In this document: positions 20,045-30,590 of the stretch, piece by piece
Numbering within the stretch: the first letter of the stretch is position 1
Layout of the letters: each line of letters starts with the position of its first letter
Origin: Brenneria alni
GTDB taxonomy: Bacteria > Pseudomonadota > Gammaproteobacteria > Enterobacterales > Enterobacteriaceae
NCBI RefSeq assembly: GCF_003666245.1
Contig: NZ_MJLZ01000004.1
Span: 1 to 64,000, forward strand
Length of the DNA stretch: 64,000 bases
Reading direction: 5' to 3'
Position numbers and translations under genes: made by a program
The notes under the pieces: generated by a model
Database searches by the model: none
What the model was told of the DNA's origin: nothing
The model's input: only the letters and a program-made list of their open reading frames with translations

Positions 20045-21196
20045 GTGGCTGAAGATAGCGATCTGGAAAAAACAGAATCCCCCACTCCCCACAAAGAGGA
20101 GAAGGCGCGAGAAGATGGCCAGATCCCCCGTTCCCGTGAATTGACTTCTATTCTGATGCTGGTCGTAGGGGTAGCAATACTGTGGATGGGCGGAGACGTG
20201 ATGGCCAGGAAACTGGCCGCGATGATTGCGGATGGGTTGTATTTTAACCACTCGATTATCGATGATGACAAGCAGATGTTGCGGCAGATTGGACGGTTGC
20301 TTAAACATGCAGTAATTGCGTTGCTGCCGATCATGTGTGGTGCGATGCTGGTTGCACTGTCGGCCCCTATGTTGCTTGGGGGGCTTTTGTTCAGTACCAA
20401 ATCGTTTAAGTTCGATTTGACGAAGCTGAACCCACTAACCGGCTTGAAGCGAATTTTCTCCAGTCAGGCATTGGCTGAGTTATTCAAAGGGATACTGAAA
20501 TCATCCATGGTGGGGGGGATAACAGCCTGGTTTCTCTGGCATAACTGGCCGCAGATGCTGCGCCTGATTAGTGAGCCGCCGGTGGTCGCGCTGGGTAATG
20601 CGCTTAATCTGATTAGCGTGTGCGGGCTGTTTATCCTGATGGGACTTATCCCTATGGTAGCATTTGATGTGTTCTGGCAAATCTGGAGCCACATCAAAAA
20701 ATTACGTATGACAAAACAAGAAATACGTGATGAACATAAGGAACATGAAGGTGATCCGCATGTGAAAGGACGTATTCGTCAGCAGCAGCGCGCCATGGCC
20801 CAGCGTCGCATGATGGCAGATGTACCTAAAGCTGATGTCATTGTTACCAACCCGACGCATTATGCGGTGGCGCTGCAATACGATGAAAAGAAAATGAATG
20901 CACCCAAGGTGTTGGCAAAAGGAGCGGGCGATATTGCTTTGCGTATCCGTGAAATTGCGGCGGAACATCGGGTTCCGGTGCTTGAGGCACCGCCGCTGGC
21001 GCGGGCGCTGTATCGCCATTCCGATGTGGGAAAGCATATTCCTGCCGAATTATATGCCGCAGTGGCTGAAGTGCTGGCATGGGTCTACCAACTTCGTCGC
21101 TGGCGGCGCGAGGGTGGCCTAATACCACGAAAACCTGAACGTTTACCTGTGCCAGATGCTCTGGACTTTGTGAGAGAGAACGATATTGATGGCTAA
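20045..21196 (+). CDS. flhB: Flagellar export gate/substrate-switch protein FlhB
   Basis: 383 residues: four membrane segments in the first ~210 residues, then the cytoplasmic domain with the self-cleaving NPTH motif at Asn269, the same number as in Salmonella, needed to switch from hook to filament export. The start is GTG. The C-terminus RMMADVPKADVIVTNPTHYA is highly conserved. It overlaps flhA by 8 bp. The 240-bp gap upstream should hold an FlhDC-dependent promoter, which I could not pin down. Confidence 0.96.
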   Translation: MAEDSDLEKTESPTPHKEEKAREDGQIPRSRELTSILMLVVGVAILWMGGDVMARKLAAMIADGLYFNHSIIDDDKQMLRQIGRLLKHAVIALLPIMCGAMLVALSAPMLLGGLLFSTKSFKFDLTKLNPLTGLKRIFSSQALAELFKGILKSSMVGGITAWFLWHNWPQMLRLISEPPVVALGNALNLISVCGLFILMGLIPMVAFDVFWQIWSHIKKLRMTKQEIRDEHKEHEGDPHVKGRIRQQQRAMAQRRMMADVPKADVIVTNPTHYAVALQYDEKKMNAPKVLAKGAGDIALRIREIAAEHRVPVLEAPPLARALYRHSDVGKHIPAELYAAVAEVLAWVYQLRRWRREGGLIPRKPERLPVPDALDFVRENDIDG

Positions 21197-23273
21197 TCTG
21201 GCCGCATTGCTGCGCTTACCCAGTAATTTTAAAAGTACGCAATGGCAAATTCTGGCGGGGCCGATCCTGATCCTGCTGATTTTGTCGATGATGGTATTAC
21301 CGCTTCCCCCCTTTATTCTGGATCTGTTGTTTACCTTTAACATAGCCTTATCGATTATGGTATTGCTGGTGGCAATGTTTACCCAGCGCACCCTGGAATT
21401 TGCCGCATTTCCGACCATTCTGCTGTTTTCCACTTTGCTGCGTTTGTCGTTGAATGTCGCTTCAACGCGTATTATTTTGCTGGAAGGTCACACCGGAACG
21501 GCTGCTGCCGGTAAAGTGGTCGAATCATTCGGGCACTTTCTGGTCGGTGGAAATTTTGCCATTGGTATTGTGGTATTCATTATTCTGGTTCTGATCAACT
21601 TTATGGTGATTACCAAAGGCGCAGGACGTATCGCTGAAGTGGGAGCGCGTTTTGTGCTGGACGGTATGCCCGGCAAGCAAATGGCTATCGATGCCGATCT
21701 CAATGCAGGATTGATCGGCGAAGATGAAGCGAAAAAACGCCGTGCGGAAGTAACGCAGGAAGCAGACTTTTATGGTTCGATGGATGGCGCCAGCAAATTC
21801 GTTCGTGGTGATGCCATTGCCGGATTGATGATTATGGTCATCAACATTGTTGGCGGACTGATGGTCGGGATGCTTCAGCATGATATGCCACTAGCCCACG
21901 CGGCAGAGAGCTACACGCTGTTGACCATTGGCGACGGTCTGGTGGCGCAGATCCCCGCGCTGGTGATCTCGACGGCGGCTGGTGTCATTGTGACACGGGT
22001 CAGTACCGATCAGGATGTCGGCCAGCAGATGGTAACCCAACTGTTTAACAACCCCCGCGTGATGATATTAAGTGCTGCGGTGTTGGGCTTGATTGGTATG
22101 GTGCCGGGGATGCCCAATTTTGTATTCCTGCTGTTTACCACCGCGCTACTGGCTTTGGCCTGGTGGATGAGAGGTGAAACGGCGGCGGATACTTCCTCTG
22201 ATACTTCAGAGCCGGTGGTCAAACAAAACCAGCCGATTGTTGAGGCCAGTTGGGCGGATGTTCAGTTAGAAGATCCTCTGGGTATGGAGGTGGGATATCG
22301 GTTGATTCCCATGGTTGACTCTCAGCAAAACGGTGAACTGCTGGGCAGAATCCGGAGCATTCGTAAGAAGTTTGCTCAGGAAATGGGGTATCTACCACCC
22401 GTTATACATATCCGCGATAATCTGGAATTACAGCCAGCGGGATATCGTATCCTGATGAACGGGGTTGAGATTGGGCAAGGCGAGTCACACCCCGGCCGTT
22501 GGATGGCGATTAACCCAGGCAACGCAATTGGGAAGCTGCCGGGGGATGTCACTCAGGATCCGGCCTTTGGTTTGCCTGCTGTGTGGATCGATAGTGCATT
22601 GAAAGAACAAGCGCAGGCTCAGGGATTCACCGTGGTTGAGGCAAGCACGGTGGTGGCTACGCATCTTAATCACCTGATTACAGTAAATGCCAGTGAACTA
22701 TTTGGCCGGCAGGAGGCCATGCAGTTGATGGAGCGGGTTACCAAAGAGATGCCAAAGCTGACAGAGGATTTTATTCCTGGCGTCGTGACGCTCACTGTCT
22801 TGCATAAGGTACTGCAGAATTTGCTGGCTGAACGGGTCTCGATTAAAGACATGCGAACAATTATTGAAACCATATCAGAACATGCGGTGGTGCAAAAAGA
22901 TCCAAATGAGCTGACAGTGGTTGTTCGTGTTGCTTTAGGACGAGCTATTACCCAACAATGGTTCCCAGGGCAGGATGAAATACAGGTAATTGGTCTGGAT
23001 TTCGGCCTGGAGAAAATATTGCTGCAGGCGCTGCAAAATGGAGGAGGATTAGAGCCAGGTCTGGCCGACCGTGTGTTGGAACAGGCAAAGCAGGCCGTGC
23101 AACAACAGGAAACGCTCAATGCTCCACCTGTTTTGTTGGTTAATCATGCTCTGCGTCCGTTGTTAGCACGTTTTTTACGCCGTAATGTGCCGCGACTGGT
23201 GGTTTTGTCGAACCAGGAAATTAGTGATAATCGCCAGATACACATGACATCGGTGATTGGTGCAACGAAATGA
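21189..23273 (+). CDS. flhA: Flagellar export gate protein FlhA
   Basis: Export-gate protein, 694 residues. The membrane half (about 1-330) contains the FHIPEP signature region GAGRIAEVGARFVLDGMPGK and DADLNAGLI; the cytoplasmic half forms the docking ring. I start at the ATG at 21189, inside the end of flhB, giving MANLAALLRL as in E. coli (MSNLAAMLRL); a TTG just upstream is less likely. Confidence 0.96.
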   Translation: MANLAALLRLPSNFKSTQWQILAGPILILLILSMMVLPLPPFILDLLFTFNIALSIMVLLVAMFTQRTLEFAAFPTILLFSTLLRLSLNVASTRIILLEGHTGTAAAGKVVESFGHFLVGGNFAIGIVVFIILVLINFMVITKGAGRIAEVGARFVLDGMPGKQMAIDADLNAGLIGEDEAKKRRAEVTQEADFYGSMDGASKFVRGDAIAGLMIMVINIVGGLMVGMLQHDMPLAHAAESYTLLTIGDGLVAQIPALVISTAAGVIVTRVSTDQDVGQQMVTQLFNNPRVMILSAAVLGLIGMVPGMPNFVFLLFTTALLALAWWMRGETAADTSSDTSEPVVKQNQPIVEASWADVQLEDPLGMEVGYRLIPMVDSQQNGELLGRIRSIRKKFAQEMGYLPPVIHIRDNLELQPAGYRILMNGVEIGQGESHPGRWMAINPGNAIGKLPGDVTQDPAFGLPAVWIDSALKEQAQAQGFTVVEASTVVATHLNHLITVNASELFGRQEAMQLMERVTKEMPKLTEDFIPGVVTLTVLHKVLQNLLAERVSIKDMRTIIETISEHAVVQKDPNELTVVVRVALGRAITQQWFPGQDEIQVIGLDFGLEKILLQALQNGGGLEPGLADRVLEQAKQAVQQQETLNAPPVLLVNHALRPLLARFLRRNVPRLVVLSNQEISDNRQIHMTSVIGATK

Positions 23274-23680
23274 CAAAGCTGTATGTGCTGCTGTTACTGC
23301 TGTTTATGCAAGCCAGTCTGGCCGTCGACGGTAGCTGGGATGGCAGCGGCGCAAATACAGTGATAAGTCAGCGTGGAATACCCACGTCATCTTCGGTTAT
23401 GCGCCCTCAAGGGGGGCTACCCGCTGGCAGGATAATGACCTCCGTTCACTGGAATTATAAGTTGTTGACGTCTTCTCCATCAGGGTTGCGGGTCGCCTTA
23501 TGCACACCGGGGCTTTGTGTTCCTTTGGATGGAGCAAGTGGGAGGACTCAGGCTTTGCAAGGGGTTGATGCCAATAACCCACTCTATTTTTTATATATGT
23601 TGCCGGGGAAAGGGGCGATAAGACCGCCGGTACGTGTGCTTCACTACCAGGTATTGGTGAATTATCGTGAGCGGAATTAA
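23270..23680 (+). CDS. flhE: Flagellar protein FlhE
   Basis: 136-residue periplasmic protein with a signal peptide (LYVLLLLLFMQASLA) and a conserved Cys pair (ALCTPGLCVPLDG). FlhE is found in enteric bacteria, where its loss lets protons leak through the export gate. It overlaps flhA by 4 bp and ends 29 bp before the convergent flgN. Confidence 0.93.
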   Translation: MTKLYVLLLLLFMQASLAVDGSWDGSGANTVISQRGIPTSSSVMRPQGGLPAGRIMTSVHWNYKLLTSSPSGLRVALCTPGLCVPLDGASGRTQALQGVDANNPLYFLYMLPGKGAIRPPVRVLHYQVLVNYRERN

Positions 23681-23709
23681 CGCGTTGTTTTAAAAATTCA
23701 TCACACAAC

Positions 23710-24165
23710 CTAAACGCCAAATTTTCGGCCCAGCTTGTTTCCCTGACGGTGCGACTGACCATCCGGTCCATAGAGGTTTGGTTGGTTTTTCTTTTCCAAA
23801 AAACCGAGCGCATCTTGCGTATGTTTTAAATGTTGTTCTAGCAGAAGGCCATTACGGTGATTATTTTGGCTCAGATGGCGGGTCTGACGCTGAATAGCCA
23901 GCCAGCAATTATTGAGTTCTGGATCCTGATCGTAAGGCGCGTAAATGGAGAGTGTTTGCTCCATCTGAATTCGTAACTTGTCAAAATGACTGAGAGTAGA
24001 CAACTGTTCATTTTTATTTTCAGTTAAACGATGCAAAAAAGCGGCATTAACGCGAGCTGCACTCAACTCTTGCTGTTCCTGAATCAATATGTCGTCAAGC
24101 TGGTGCAGGGAATCTTGTATGCGGGTTAAAATGTCAAACATGTCCATCGTTGACTCAGCCATCAT
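23710..24165 (-). CDS. flgN: Export chaperone FlgN for FlgK and FlgL
   Basis: 151 residues, helical, with the C-terminal signature LEKKNQPNLYGPDGQ also found in E. coli FlgN. It binds the hook-filament junction proteins FlgK and FlgL before export and influences flgM translation in Salmonella. The start overlaps the flgM stop as ATGA; in-frame ATGs at 24162 and 24141 would shorten it. Confidence 0.93.
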   Translation of the reverse strand: MMAESTMDMFDILTRIQDSLHQLDDILIQEQQELSAARVNAAFLHRLTENKNEQLSTLSHFDKLRIQMEQTLSIYAPYDQDPELNNCWLAIQRQTRHLSQNNHRNGLLLEQHLKHTQDALGFLEKKNQPNLYGPDGQSHRQGNKLGRKFGV

Positions 24166-24464
24166 CGGTCTATTCCCGACTGTGCTTCTGCAATCAGTGC
24201 ATCCGCTATCTTACTGGTATCAACCTTTAATTCGCCGTTACGGATAGCCTGTTTCAAATTTTCAACTTTCTCAATATTGATATCCAGTTCACTTGATTGA
24301 GTGAGCTGCGCCTGAGCGTTACTGAGATTTACCTGCGTTTCACTGGTAGCCGTACTCTGTACAGACGCATGACTGGTCTTGCTTTTGGCATGAGGGGTTA
24401 AATCTGCATCCTGACTTTGAACAGATTTTACCCCGGATATCGGGCGTGTACTATCGATACTCAT
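24162..24464 (-). CDS. flgM: Anti-sigma-28 factor FlgM
   Basis: 100 residues. The unstructured N-terminal half is Ser/Thr/Gln-rich; the C-terminal sigma-28-binding half is IEKVENLKQAIRNGELKVDT then KIADALIAE. FlgM holds FliA inactive until the hook is complete and FlgM is exported. It has both read-through from flgA and its own sigma-28 promoter. Confidence 0.95.
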   Translation of the reverse strand: MSIDSTRPISGVKSVQSQDADLTPHAKSKTSHASVQSTATSETQVNLSNAQAQLTQSSELDINIEKVENLKQAIRNGELKVDTSKIADALIAEAQSGIDR

Positions 24465-24513
24465 GATGTCCTCTCAGGTCGTTTGGCAAACAGGCAACGG
24501 GTGTTATGATTGT

Positions 24514-24540
24514 CTATCGGCTAACTGAGCAAAATCTTTA
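24514..24540 (-). promoter_or_regulatory. Sigma-28 promoter of flgM
   Basis: Minus strand: TAAAGATT (24533-24540), 11-bp spacer, GCCGATAG (24514-24521). It lies between flgA and flgM, the classical class 3 flgM promoter that gives FliA-FlgM feedback. The -35 is identical to that of fliC here. Confidence 0.9.
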
Positions 24541-24545
24541 ATTAT

Positions 24546-25229
24546 TTATAACGCAACCTTAACGGTACCGTCAGCTTCTACTGAGCCGTTGACTATCTGA
24601 CCAGAATTCATTCTGACCCTGACTTTATCATTCAATACCGCGTTATTCATCACTTTACCTTCACTACTGATACTAAAACCGGCTCCACTGGCGATGACCT
24701 GTACCGTTTGCCCGGATTTGACCGCCCACGGCTGACGGAACATTTTTGCCTGCAGTGGTTGTCCGGTGCCGATCATCCGTTGACTGACAGAACCAAGAAC
24801 CTGATCGAGAGCGGTTACTGGCATGGTGGGGAAGGTGTCGATCCTACCCCGCTGCCATTTTATATCATCCATGCTGATTTCATGTTTGGCAGGAATGGGA
24901 CGCGTGGCCACAAGATAATCGCCCGTTACCTGAACGCTGGCCTGCACAAAATATTTGTCAGAGCCACAGGTGACTCTAATGCTCAGATTTCCCCATATTT
25001 TATTACGAGAAGGGAGGGCAAACAGCGGCGCGGAGCAGTTTGACAAGCTGGACGCGGGGGTTTTTATCTTCACATCAATATGCTCAACAGGAATAGTAAT
25101 CTGCTGACGGATAAATGTTTCTATTTGCGAGGATAATACCTGCGATGATGGTTCACTGGCGAAGACTGACATACCCGTCAGTAAAGCTAAAACGCCGTTA
25201 AACCAAACCAGCCGCTTGCCCCCCATCAT
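24546..25229 (-). CDS. flgA: P-ring assembly chaperone FlgA
   Basis: 227-residue periplasmic protein with an N-terminal signal peptide (GVLALLTGMSVFA) and a C-terminal SAF domain (YLVATRPIPAKHEISMDDI, VKSGQTVQVIASGAGFSISS). FlgA helps FlgI assemble into the P ring. Two cysteines in the N-terminal half (SNCSAPLFA and VTCGSD) are conserved in the family. Divergent from flgB and co-directional with flgMN. Confidence 0.95.
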   Translation of the reverse strand: MMGGKRLVWFNGVLALLTGMSVFASEPSSQVLSSQIETFIRQQITIPVEHIDVKIKTPASSLSNCSAPLFALPSRNKIWGNLSIRVTCGSDKYFVQASVQVTGDYLVATRPIPAKHEISMDDIKWQRGRIDTFPTMPVTALDQVLGSVSQRMIGTGQPLQAKMFRQPWAVKSGQTVQVIASGAGFSISSEGKVMNNAVLNDKVRVRMNSGQIVNGSVEADGTVKVAL

Positions 25230-25446
25230 TTGCCCTCGTTAATTGATTTAACGTCCTAATCAGCTTTACAACGCCGTCAGGAATATATTCCACGGTGGTA
25301 AGTTTACCTTTTCACCAGCCAGGCCAATCGGGAAATTAGCTACTCATTTCCCGCTTATTCCAGCGATAAGGCTATCTCTATCCCGTTTATGCTACCTGCA
25401 CTGGGTAGTGTCTGCTGACGTGAATTCCTGTGGAGAAATTAGAGAG
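25230..25446. promoter_or_regulatory. Divergent flgA/flgB promoter region
   Basis: 217 bp between divergent flgA and flgB. By position it should carry the two class 2 (FlhDC-activated) promoters known from E. coli. I could not assign the FlhD4C2 box or -10 elements with confidence. Confidence 0.5.
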
Positions 25447-25860
25447 ATGCTGGACAAACTTGATGCGGCCTTACGCTTTCAACAAGAAGCACTGAATTTA
25501 CGTGCGCAGCGCCAGGAGATCCTGGCTGGCAATGTTGCTAATGCGGATACGCCAGGTTATCAGGCACGCGATATTGATTTTTCCACGGAGCTAACCAAAG
25601 CTATTGAGCAAGGCAGAGCATCCGGTTCAGGGCTTTCTCTCTCGGTGACATCATCCCGGCACATACCCGCGCAGACATCATCGCCACCCTTACTGGATCT
25701 GTTGTATCGGGTACCTGATCAGCCTGCATTAGATGGCAATACGGTCGATATGGACCGGGAAAGAACCAACTTTGCTGATAATAGCCTGCGTTATCAAACC
25801 AGTCTTACCGTTTTGAGCGGACAGATTAAAGGTATGACGTCAGTATTACAGGATAAATAA
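25447..25860 (+). CDS. flgB: Proximal rod protein FlgB
   Basis: 137 residues, near-identical over its first ~45 residues to E. coli FlgB ([34 protein letters not shown]). First gene of flgBCDEFGHIJ. The start at 25447 gives the family's MLD; an in-frame upstream codon at 25408 is not needed. Confidence 0.96.
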   Translation: MLDKLDAALRFQQEALNLRAQRQEILAGNVANADTPGYQARDIDFSTELTKAIEQGRASGSGLSLSVTSSRHIPAQTSSPPLLDLLYRVPDQPALDGNTVDMDRERTNFADNSLRYQTSLTVLSGQIKGMTSVLQDK

Positions 25861-25866
25861 CGACCT

Positions 25867-26271
25867 ATGTCATTACTCAATATTTTCGAAATTTCAGGTT
25901 CGGCACTGACGGCACAATCGCAGCGTATGAACGTGAGCGCCAGTAATCTGGCCAATGCTGACAGCGTTACCGGTCCTGATGGTACGCCATATCGTGCAAA
26001 ACAGGTAGTGTTCAAAGTGGCTGCGCCTGCAGGTCAGGACATCGGCGGCGTTCGGGTAGACAGCATTGTTGACGATCCGTCGCCTGACAAACTGGTCTAT
26101 CAACCTGGCAATCCACTTGCTGACGAACGGGGCTATGTTCGTATGCCAAATGTTGATGTTACTGCCGAAATGGTTAACTCCATTTCAGCCTCAAGAAGTT
26201 ATCAGGCTAATGTGGAAGTCCTGAACACAACAAAAACACTCATGCAGAAAACGCTGACATTAGGGCAGTAA
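25867..26271 (+). CDS. flgC: Proximal rod protein FlgC
   Basis: 134 residues with the axial-protein N-terminus ([20 protein letters not shown]) and C-terminal helix ([20 protein letters not shown]). Rod component, exported before the hook. Six bases after flgB. Confidence 0.96.
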   Translation: MSLLNIFEISGSALTAQSQRMNVSASNLANADSVTGPDGTPYRAKQVVFKVAAPAGQDIGGVRVDSIVDDPSPDKLVYQPGNPLADERGYVRMPNVDVTAEMVNSISASRSYQANVEVLNTTKTLMQKTLTLGQ

Positions 26272-26281
26272 CGGAGGGGAA

Positions 26282-26959
26282 ATGAGCATTGCTATTTCAG
26301 TTAATGAGTCAACCGATTCCAGTACGGTTACCACTACATCGTCATCAACAGGCAACAGCAGTTCAGATCTCCAAAGTCAGTTTCTGACGTTACTGGTGGC
26401 GCAATTACAAAATCAGGATCCCACCAATCCTATGGATAACAGTCAGTTAACCAGTCAGTTGGCGCAAATTAGTACGCTTAATGGTATTGAGAAACTCAAC
26501 ACTACACTGGGGTCGATTTCTGGACAACTGGACACCAGCCAGACGTTACAAGCATCAACCCTGATTGGTCATGGCGTGCTGATATCTGGCAACAGTATTG
26601 TGGTTGGGGAGAGCAGTTCGGTTACGCCATTTGGTATTGAACTGGACAATGCGGCCAGCAACGTGACGGTGGCCATCAAAGATTCAAGTGGCAGTACTGT
26701 GCGTACCGTTACTCTAGGAGAACAAAGCGCAGGTGTTCAGACTTACAGTTGGGATGGCACGGATGACACCGGCGCCGCCGTTGCGGAAGGCAGCTACAGC
26801 TATACGGTGACGGCTACGTCGTCATCTGGAAGCAGCGTGGTGGCTACACCGCTCAAATATGCGCTGGTTTATGGCGTCAATACGAGTTCAGATACCGCCA
26901 CGCTCAATCTGGGCCTGTCGGGAACCGCAACACTTAGCGATGTTAAACAGATTATTTGA
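26282..26959 (+). CDS. flgD: Hook scaffolding protein FlgD
   Basis: 225 residues: Ser/Thr-rich start, the FlgD capping motif (QFLTLLVAQLQNQDPTNPMD), then an Ig-like/tudor core with YSWDGTDDTGAAVAEGSYSY. Caps the growing hook and is lost when the hook is finished. Confidence 0.96.
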   Translation: MSIAISVNESTDSSTVTTTSSSTGNSSSDLQSQFLTLLVAQLQNQDPTNPMDNSQLTSQLAQISTLNGIEKLNTTLGSISGQLDTSQTLQASTLIGHGVLISGNSIVVGESSSVTPFGIELDNAASNVTVAIKDSSGSTVRTVTLGEQSAGVQTYSWDGTDDTGAAVAEGSYSYTVTATSSSGSSVVATPLKYALVYGVNTSSDTATLNLGLSGTATLSDVKQII

Positions 26960-27034
26960 TTTTTATCTCTCTGCGCTGGGTGTAGATAACCACAGTGTTT
27001 TGCGTAACTTACTTTATTCAAGAGGTGCCCTGCT

Positions 27035-28243
27035 ATGGGTTTTTCACAGGCGATTAGTGGTTTAAATGCGGCATCCAGCAATTTGGATGTGATTGGTAAC
27101 AACATTGCCAACTCGGAAACAACCGGTTTTAAAGCTGCATCGGTATCCTTTGCCGATATTTTTGCGTCTTCCCAGGTTGGTCTGGGGGTCAAAGTGGCGT
27201 CAGTCAGTCAGGATTTTGGTGATGGTACGGTTGAGTCTACCGATCGGGGGCTGGATGTGGCCATCGCCGGTACTGGCTTTTTCCGTATGACCGATGAAAA
27301 TGGTTCGGTTTACTACTCACGTAATGGTGAACTTTCACTGGATAGTGAGCGCAATATTGTTAACAGCAGTGGTTATTACCTGACGGGTTATGCAGCAACG
27401 GGTACGCCGCCGACCATAAATACCGGCGCTGAACCTACGGCGATCAATATCCCCTCCGGCGATATCGCTGCCAACGCCACCAACAGCGCAAGCATGGTAC
27501 TCAACCTGAACTCCAGCGCCGATACAATACCTGCCGGTACAACGTTTGATGCAACGGATGCCAGTACCTATAGCTATTCACGCACGCTGACCACCTATGA
27601 CAGTCAGGGCAACACCCACAACGTTAACCTGTATTTTGCTAAAACGAACGATAATACCTGGAACGTTTATGGTGTTGACAGCAGCGATGCGGCGGCGGAA
27701 CCCCAGACATTAGGTACGCTGACTTTTGACGGTAGCGGTATGTTAACCGGAACGACAGAACTGAACGTCGCCACCAATGGGATTAACGGCTCAGATGACA
27801 ACACCTTTGCCATTTCGTTCACCGGCACAACCCAGCAAAGCGCCAGTGCCAGCACCATCAGCAGTTCAACTCAGGATGGTTATATGGCTGGCAGCCTCTC
27901 TTCTTACACCATCAATAGCGATGGCACCATCACCGGCACCTATTCCAACGGGCAAACCCAGTTACTGGGGCAGATCGTTATGGCAAGCTTTGCCAATCCG
28001 CAGGGTTTGAAAGCTGAAGGGGATAATGTCTGGTCGTCAACGGCCTCTTCAGGTGCGGCGATTGTCGGTACTGCGGGCGTCGGGGTATTCGGTTCACTGA
28101 CCAGTGGTGCGTTGGAGTCGTCAAACGTCGATCTAAGCGCTGAACTGGTCAACATGATCGTTGCTCAACGTAACTACCAGTCGAACGCGCAGACGATTAA
28201 AACCCAGGACGCCATTCTGAACACGCTGGTGAACCTGCGTTAA
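27035..28243 (+). CDS. flgE: Hook protein FlgE
   Basis: 402 residues with the rod/hook N-terminal motif (FSQAISGLNAASSNLDVIGN, NIANSETTGFKA) and C-terminal coiled-coil segment (ELVNMIVAQRNYQSNAQTIK). The Thr/Ser/Asn-rich centre forms the exposed hook domains. Polymerises to the universal joint, with length set by FliK. Confidence 0.97.
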   Translation: MGFSQAISGLNAASSNLDVIGNNIANSETTGFKAASVSFADIFASSQVGLGVKVASVSQDFGDGTVESTDRGLDVAIAGTGFFRMTDENGSVYYSRNGELSLDSERNIVNSSGYYLTGYAATGTPPTINTGAEPTAINIPSGDIAANATNSASMVLNLNSSADTIPAGTTFDATDASTYSYSRTLTTYDSQGNTHNVNLYFAKTNDNTWNVYGVDSSDAAAEPQTLGTLTFDGSGMLTGTTELNVATNGINGSDDNTFAISFTGTTQQSASASTISSSTQDGYMAGSLSSYTINSDGTITGTYSNGQTQLLGQIVMASFANPQGLKAEGDNVWSSTASSGAAIVGTAGVGVFGSLTSGALESSNVDLSAELVNMIVAQRNYQSNAQTIKTQDAILNTLVNLR

Positions 28244-28264
28244 TAAAACGTACAGGATAGCTTT

Positions 28265-29020
28265 ATGGATCACGCAATTTACACTGCTATGGGGGCTGCC
28301 AGCCAAACGCTGGAACAGCACTCGGTTATTGCCAATAATCTGGCTAATTCGTCCACGCCAGGCTTTCGGGCGCAGTTAACCGCTATGCGTGCGGTTCCGG
28401 TAGAAGGGCCGACATTGCAAACGCGGACGCTGGTGGTGGCATCAACGCCAACCGCCGATATGTCTCAGGGGCCGTTGAACTACACTGCGCGTTCTCTGGA
28501 TGTTGCCTTGCAGGATCAGGGCTGGCTTGCAGTACAGTTGCCGAATGGTGAAGAAGCCTATACGCGCAACGGCGCCATTCAGGTTGATGCGACGGGGCAG
28601 TTGCGGATTCAGGGTTATCCCGTTGTTGGTGATGCTGGCCCGCTGACCGTGCCGACTCAGGCAAGTATCTCTATCGCGGCGGACGGAACGATTTCTTCTT
28701 TGGGGGATGGTGATGATCCCAACACGATTGCCCAGGTCGGGGCGTTGAAGTTAGTGAGCTCTGATCCGCAGCAACTGGTTCGCGGTGATGATGGCCTCTT
28801 TCATTTGACCGAGGCTGCACGTCAGCAGGCAGGTAACGCGCTGCCAAACGATGACGCGGTCAGAGTTATGCCCGGCGTACTGGAAGGAAGCAATGTGAAC
28901 ACCGTCAATACTCTGGTCGACATGATTGGCAATTCCCGACGTTTTGAGATGCAGATGAAAATTATCAGCAGCGTTGATCAAAATGCCCAAAGTGCTAACC
29001 AGTTGCTGGCTATCAGCTAA
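28265..29020 (+). CDS. flgF: Proximal rod protein FlgF
   Basis: 251 residues with the N-terminal axial motif (TLEQHSVIANNLANSSTPGF) and C-terminal motif (NTLVDMIGNSRRFEMQMKII). Rod subunit between FlgC and FlgG. Confidence 0.96.
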   Translation: MDHAIYTAMGAASQTLEQHSVIANNLANSSTPGFRAQLTAMRAVPVEGPTLQTRTLVVASTPTADMSQGPLNYTARSLDVALQDQGWLAVQLPNGEEAYTRNGAIQVDATGQLRIQGYPVVGDAGPLTVPTQASISIAADGTISSLGDGDDPNTIAQVGALKLVSSDPQQLVRGDDGLFHLTEAARQQAGNALPNDDAVRVMPGVLEGSNVNTVNTLVDMIGNSRRFEMQMKIISSVDQNAQSANQLLAIS

Positions 29021-29041
29021 ATTTTCTATTAAGGAAACATT

Positions 29042-29824
29042 ATGATCCGCTCCCTCTGGATTGCCAAAACAGGGCTTGATGCTCAACAAACCAATATGGA
29101 TGTTATTTCCAACAACCTGGCGAACGTGAGTACCAATGGGTTTAAAAGACAGCGGGCGGTATTTGAGGATCTGCTGTATCAGACCGTCCGTCAGCCGGGA
29201 GCTCAGTCATCGGAGCAAACCACATTGCCCTCTGGTTTACAGTTAGGTACGGGCGTCCGCCCGGTGACGACTGAACGCTTACACAGTCAGGGCAATCTGG
29301 AGCAAACCGAAAACAGCAAAGATGTTGCTATCAATGGTCAGGGTTTTTTCCAGATTCAGTTACCGGATGGCACCACGGCATACACGCGTGATGGCTCTTT
29401 TCAGCTTGATTCCAACGGCCAACTGGTGACATCCAGCGGTTATATGGTACAGCCTGCCATTACCATACCGGATACCGCCTTAACCATGACGGTAGCACGC
29501 GATGGCGTCGTCAGCGTAACGCTACAGGGACAAACGGCAGCCAACCAGGTTGGTCAACTGACGCTCAGTACATTTATTAACCCTACCGGGCTGCAAAGTC
29601 TGGGTGAAAATCTGTACCAGGAAACGGAAAGTTCCGGTGCGCCGACCGAATCAACGCCGGGGCAAAATGGTGCAGGGCTGCTGTATCAGGGCTATGTTGA
29701 AACCTCAAACGTCAACGTTGCTGAGGAACTGGTCGATATGATCCAGGTTCAACGTGCGTATGAAATTAACAGCAAAGCCGTATCGACCTCCGATGCTATG
29801 TTGCAACGCTTAACACAGCTCTGA
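29042..29824 (+). CDS. flgG: Distal rod protein FlgG
   Basis: 260 residues, as in E. coli. Begins [20 protein letters not shown] with [16 protein letters not shown] and ends with [20 protein letters not shown]. Forms the distal rod that crosses the P and L rings. Confidence 0.97.
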   Translation: MIRSLWIAKTGLDAQQTNMDVISNNLANVSTNGFKRQRAVFEDLLYQTVRQPGAQSSEQTTLPSGLQLGTGVRPVTTERLHSQGNLEQTENSKDVAINGQGFFQIQLPDGTTAYTRDGSFQLDSNGQLVTSSGYMVQPAITIPDTALTMTVARDGVVSVTLQGQTAANQVGQLTLSTFINPTGLQSLGENLYQETESSGAPTESTPGQNGAGLLYQGYVETSNVNVAEELVDMIQVQRAYEINSKAVSTSDAMLQRLTQL

Positions 29825-29860
29825 ATTAATCCCTGGCACAAAAAGAACATAAGGTTAAGC

Positions 29861-30580
29861 ATGTTGTGTTGTTGGACTTCAAAGCCTTTATTATGGCAAA
29901 GGCGACTAAGCTGGCCGTTACTGGCGACGATGATTCTGACCGGATGCGCATACATCCCGCATAAGTCGTTGGTGGAAGGTGAAACCAGCGCGTCGCCTGC
30001 GCCCGCTCAGTTGTATGCTACCAATGGTTCTATTTTTCAGTCTGTACAGCCGATGAACTATGGTTATCAGCCATTATTTGAAGATCGTCGGCCCCGGAAC
30101 GTTGGGGATATCTTGACCATTACTTTGCAGGAAAATGTCAGCGCAAGTAAAAGTTCATCGGCGAATGCCAGCCGTGATGGTTCTTCATCCGTTGGCTTGA
30201 CGACCGTACCGCGTTCATTAAACGGGTTGCTTGGCAATGGCAAAGCCGATCTGGCAGCATCGGGCACAAGCGATTTTGAAGGGGCAGGCGGGGCCAGTGC
30301 GCAGAATACGTTTTCAGGAACGATCACTGTGACAGTCAGTGATGTTCTGACCAATGGCAATCTGAAAGTGATAGGGGAAAAGCAGATTGCCATTAATCAG
30401 GGCGCTGAATATATCCGGTTTTCCGGCATCGTGAATCCAAGGACCATCACAGGAAGCAATTCCGTGGTATCAACCCAGGTAGCTGATGCCAGAATTGAAT
30501 ATGTAGGTAAAGGCTATATTAACGAAGCGCAGAACATGGGATGGCTGCAACGATTCTTCCTTAACATTGCACCATTCTAA
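29861..30580 (+). CDS. flgH: L-ring lipoprotein FlgH
   Basis: 239 residues with a lipoprotein signal; the lipobox LTGC places the lipidated Cys at 29. The mature part (INYG-like [37 protein letters not shown]) matches enteric FlgH. The leader is long, so a later start is possible. Forms the outer-membrane bushing. Confidence 0.95.
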   Translation: MLCCWTSKPLLWQRRLSWPLLATMILTGCAYIPHKSLVEGETSASPAPAQLYATNGSIFQSVQPMNYGYQPLFEDRRPRNVGDILTITLQENVSASKSSSANASRDGSSSVGLTTVPRSLNGLLGNGKADLAASGTSDFEGAGGASAQNTFSGTITVTVSDVLTNGNLKVIGEKQIAINQGAEYIRFSGIVNPRTITGSNSVVSTQVADARIEYVGKGYINEAQNMGWLQRFFLNIAPF

Positions 30581-30590
30581 GAGGTTAATT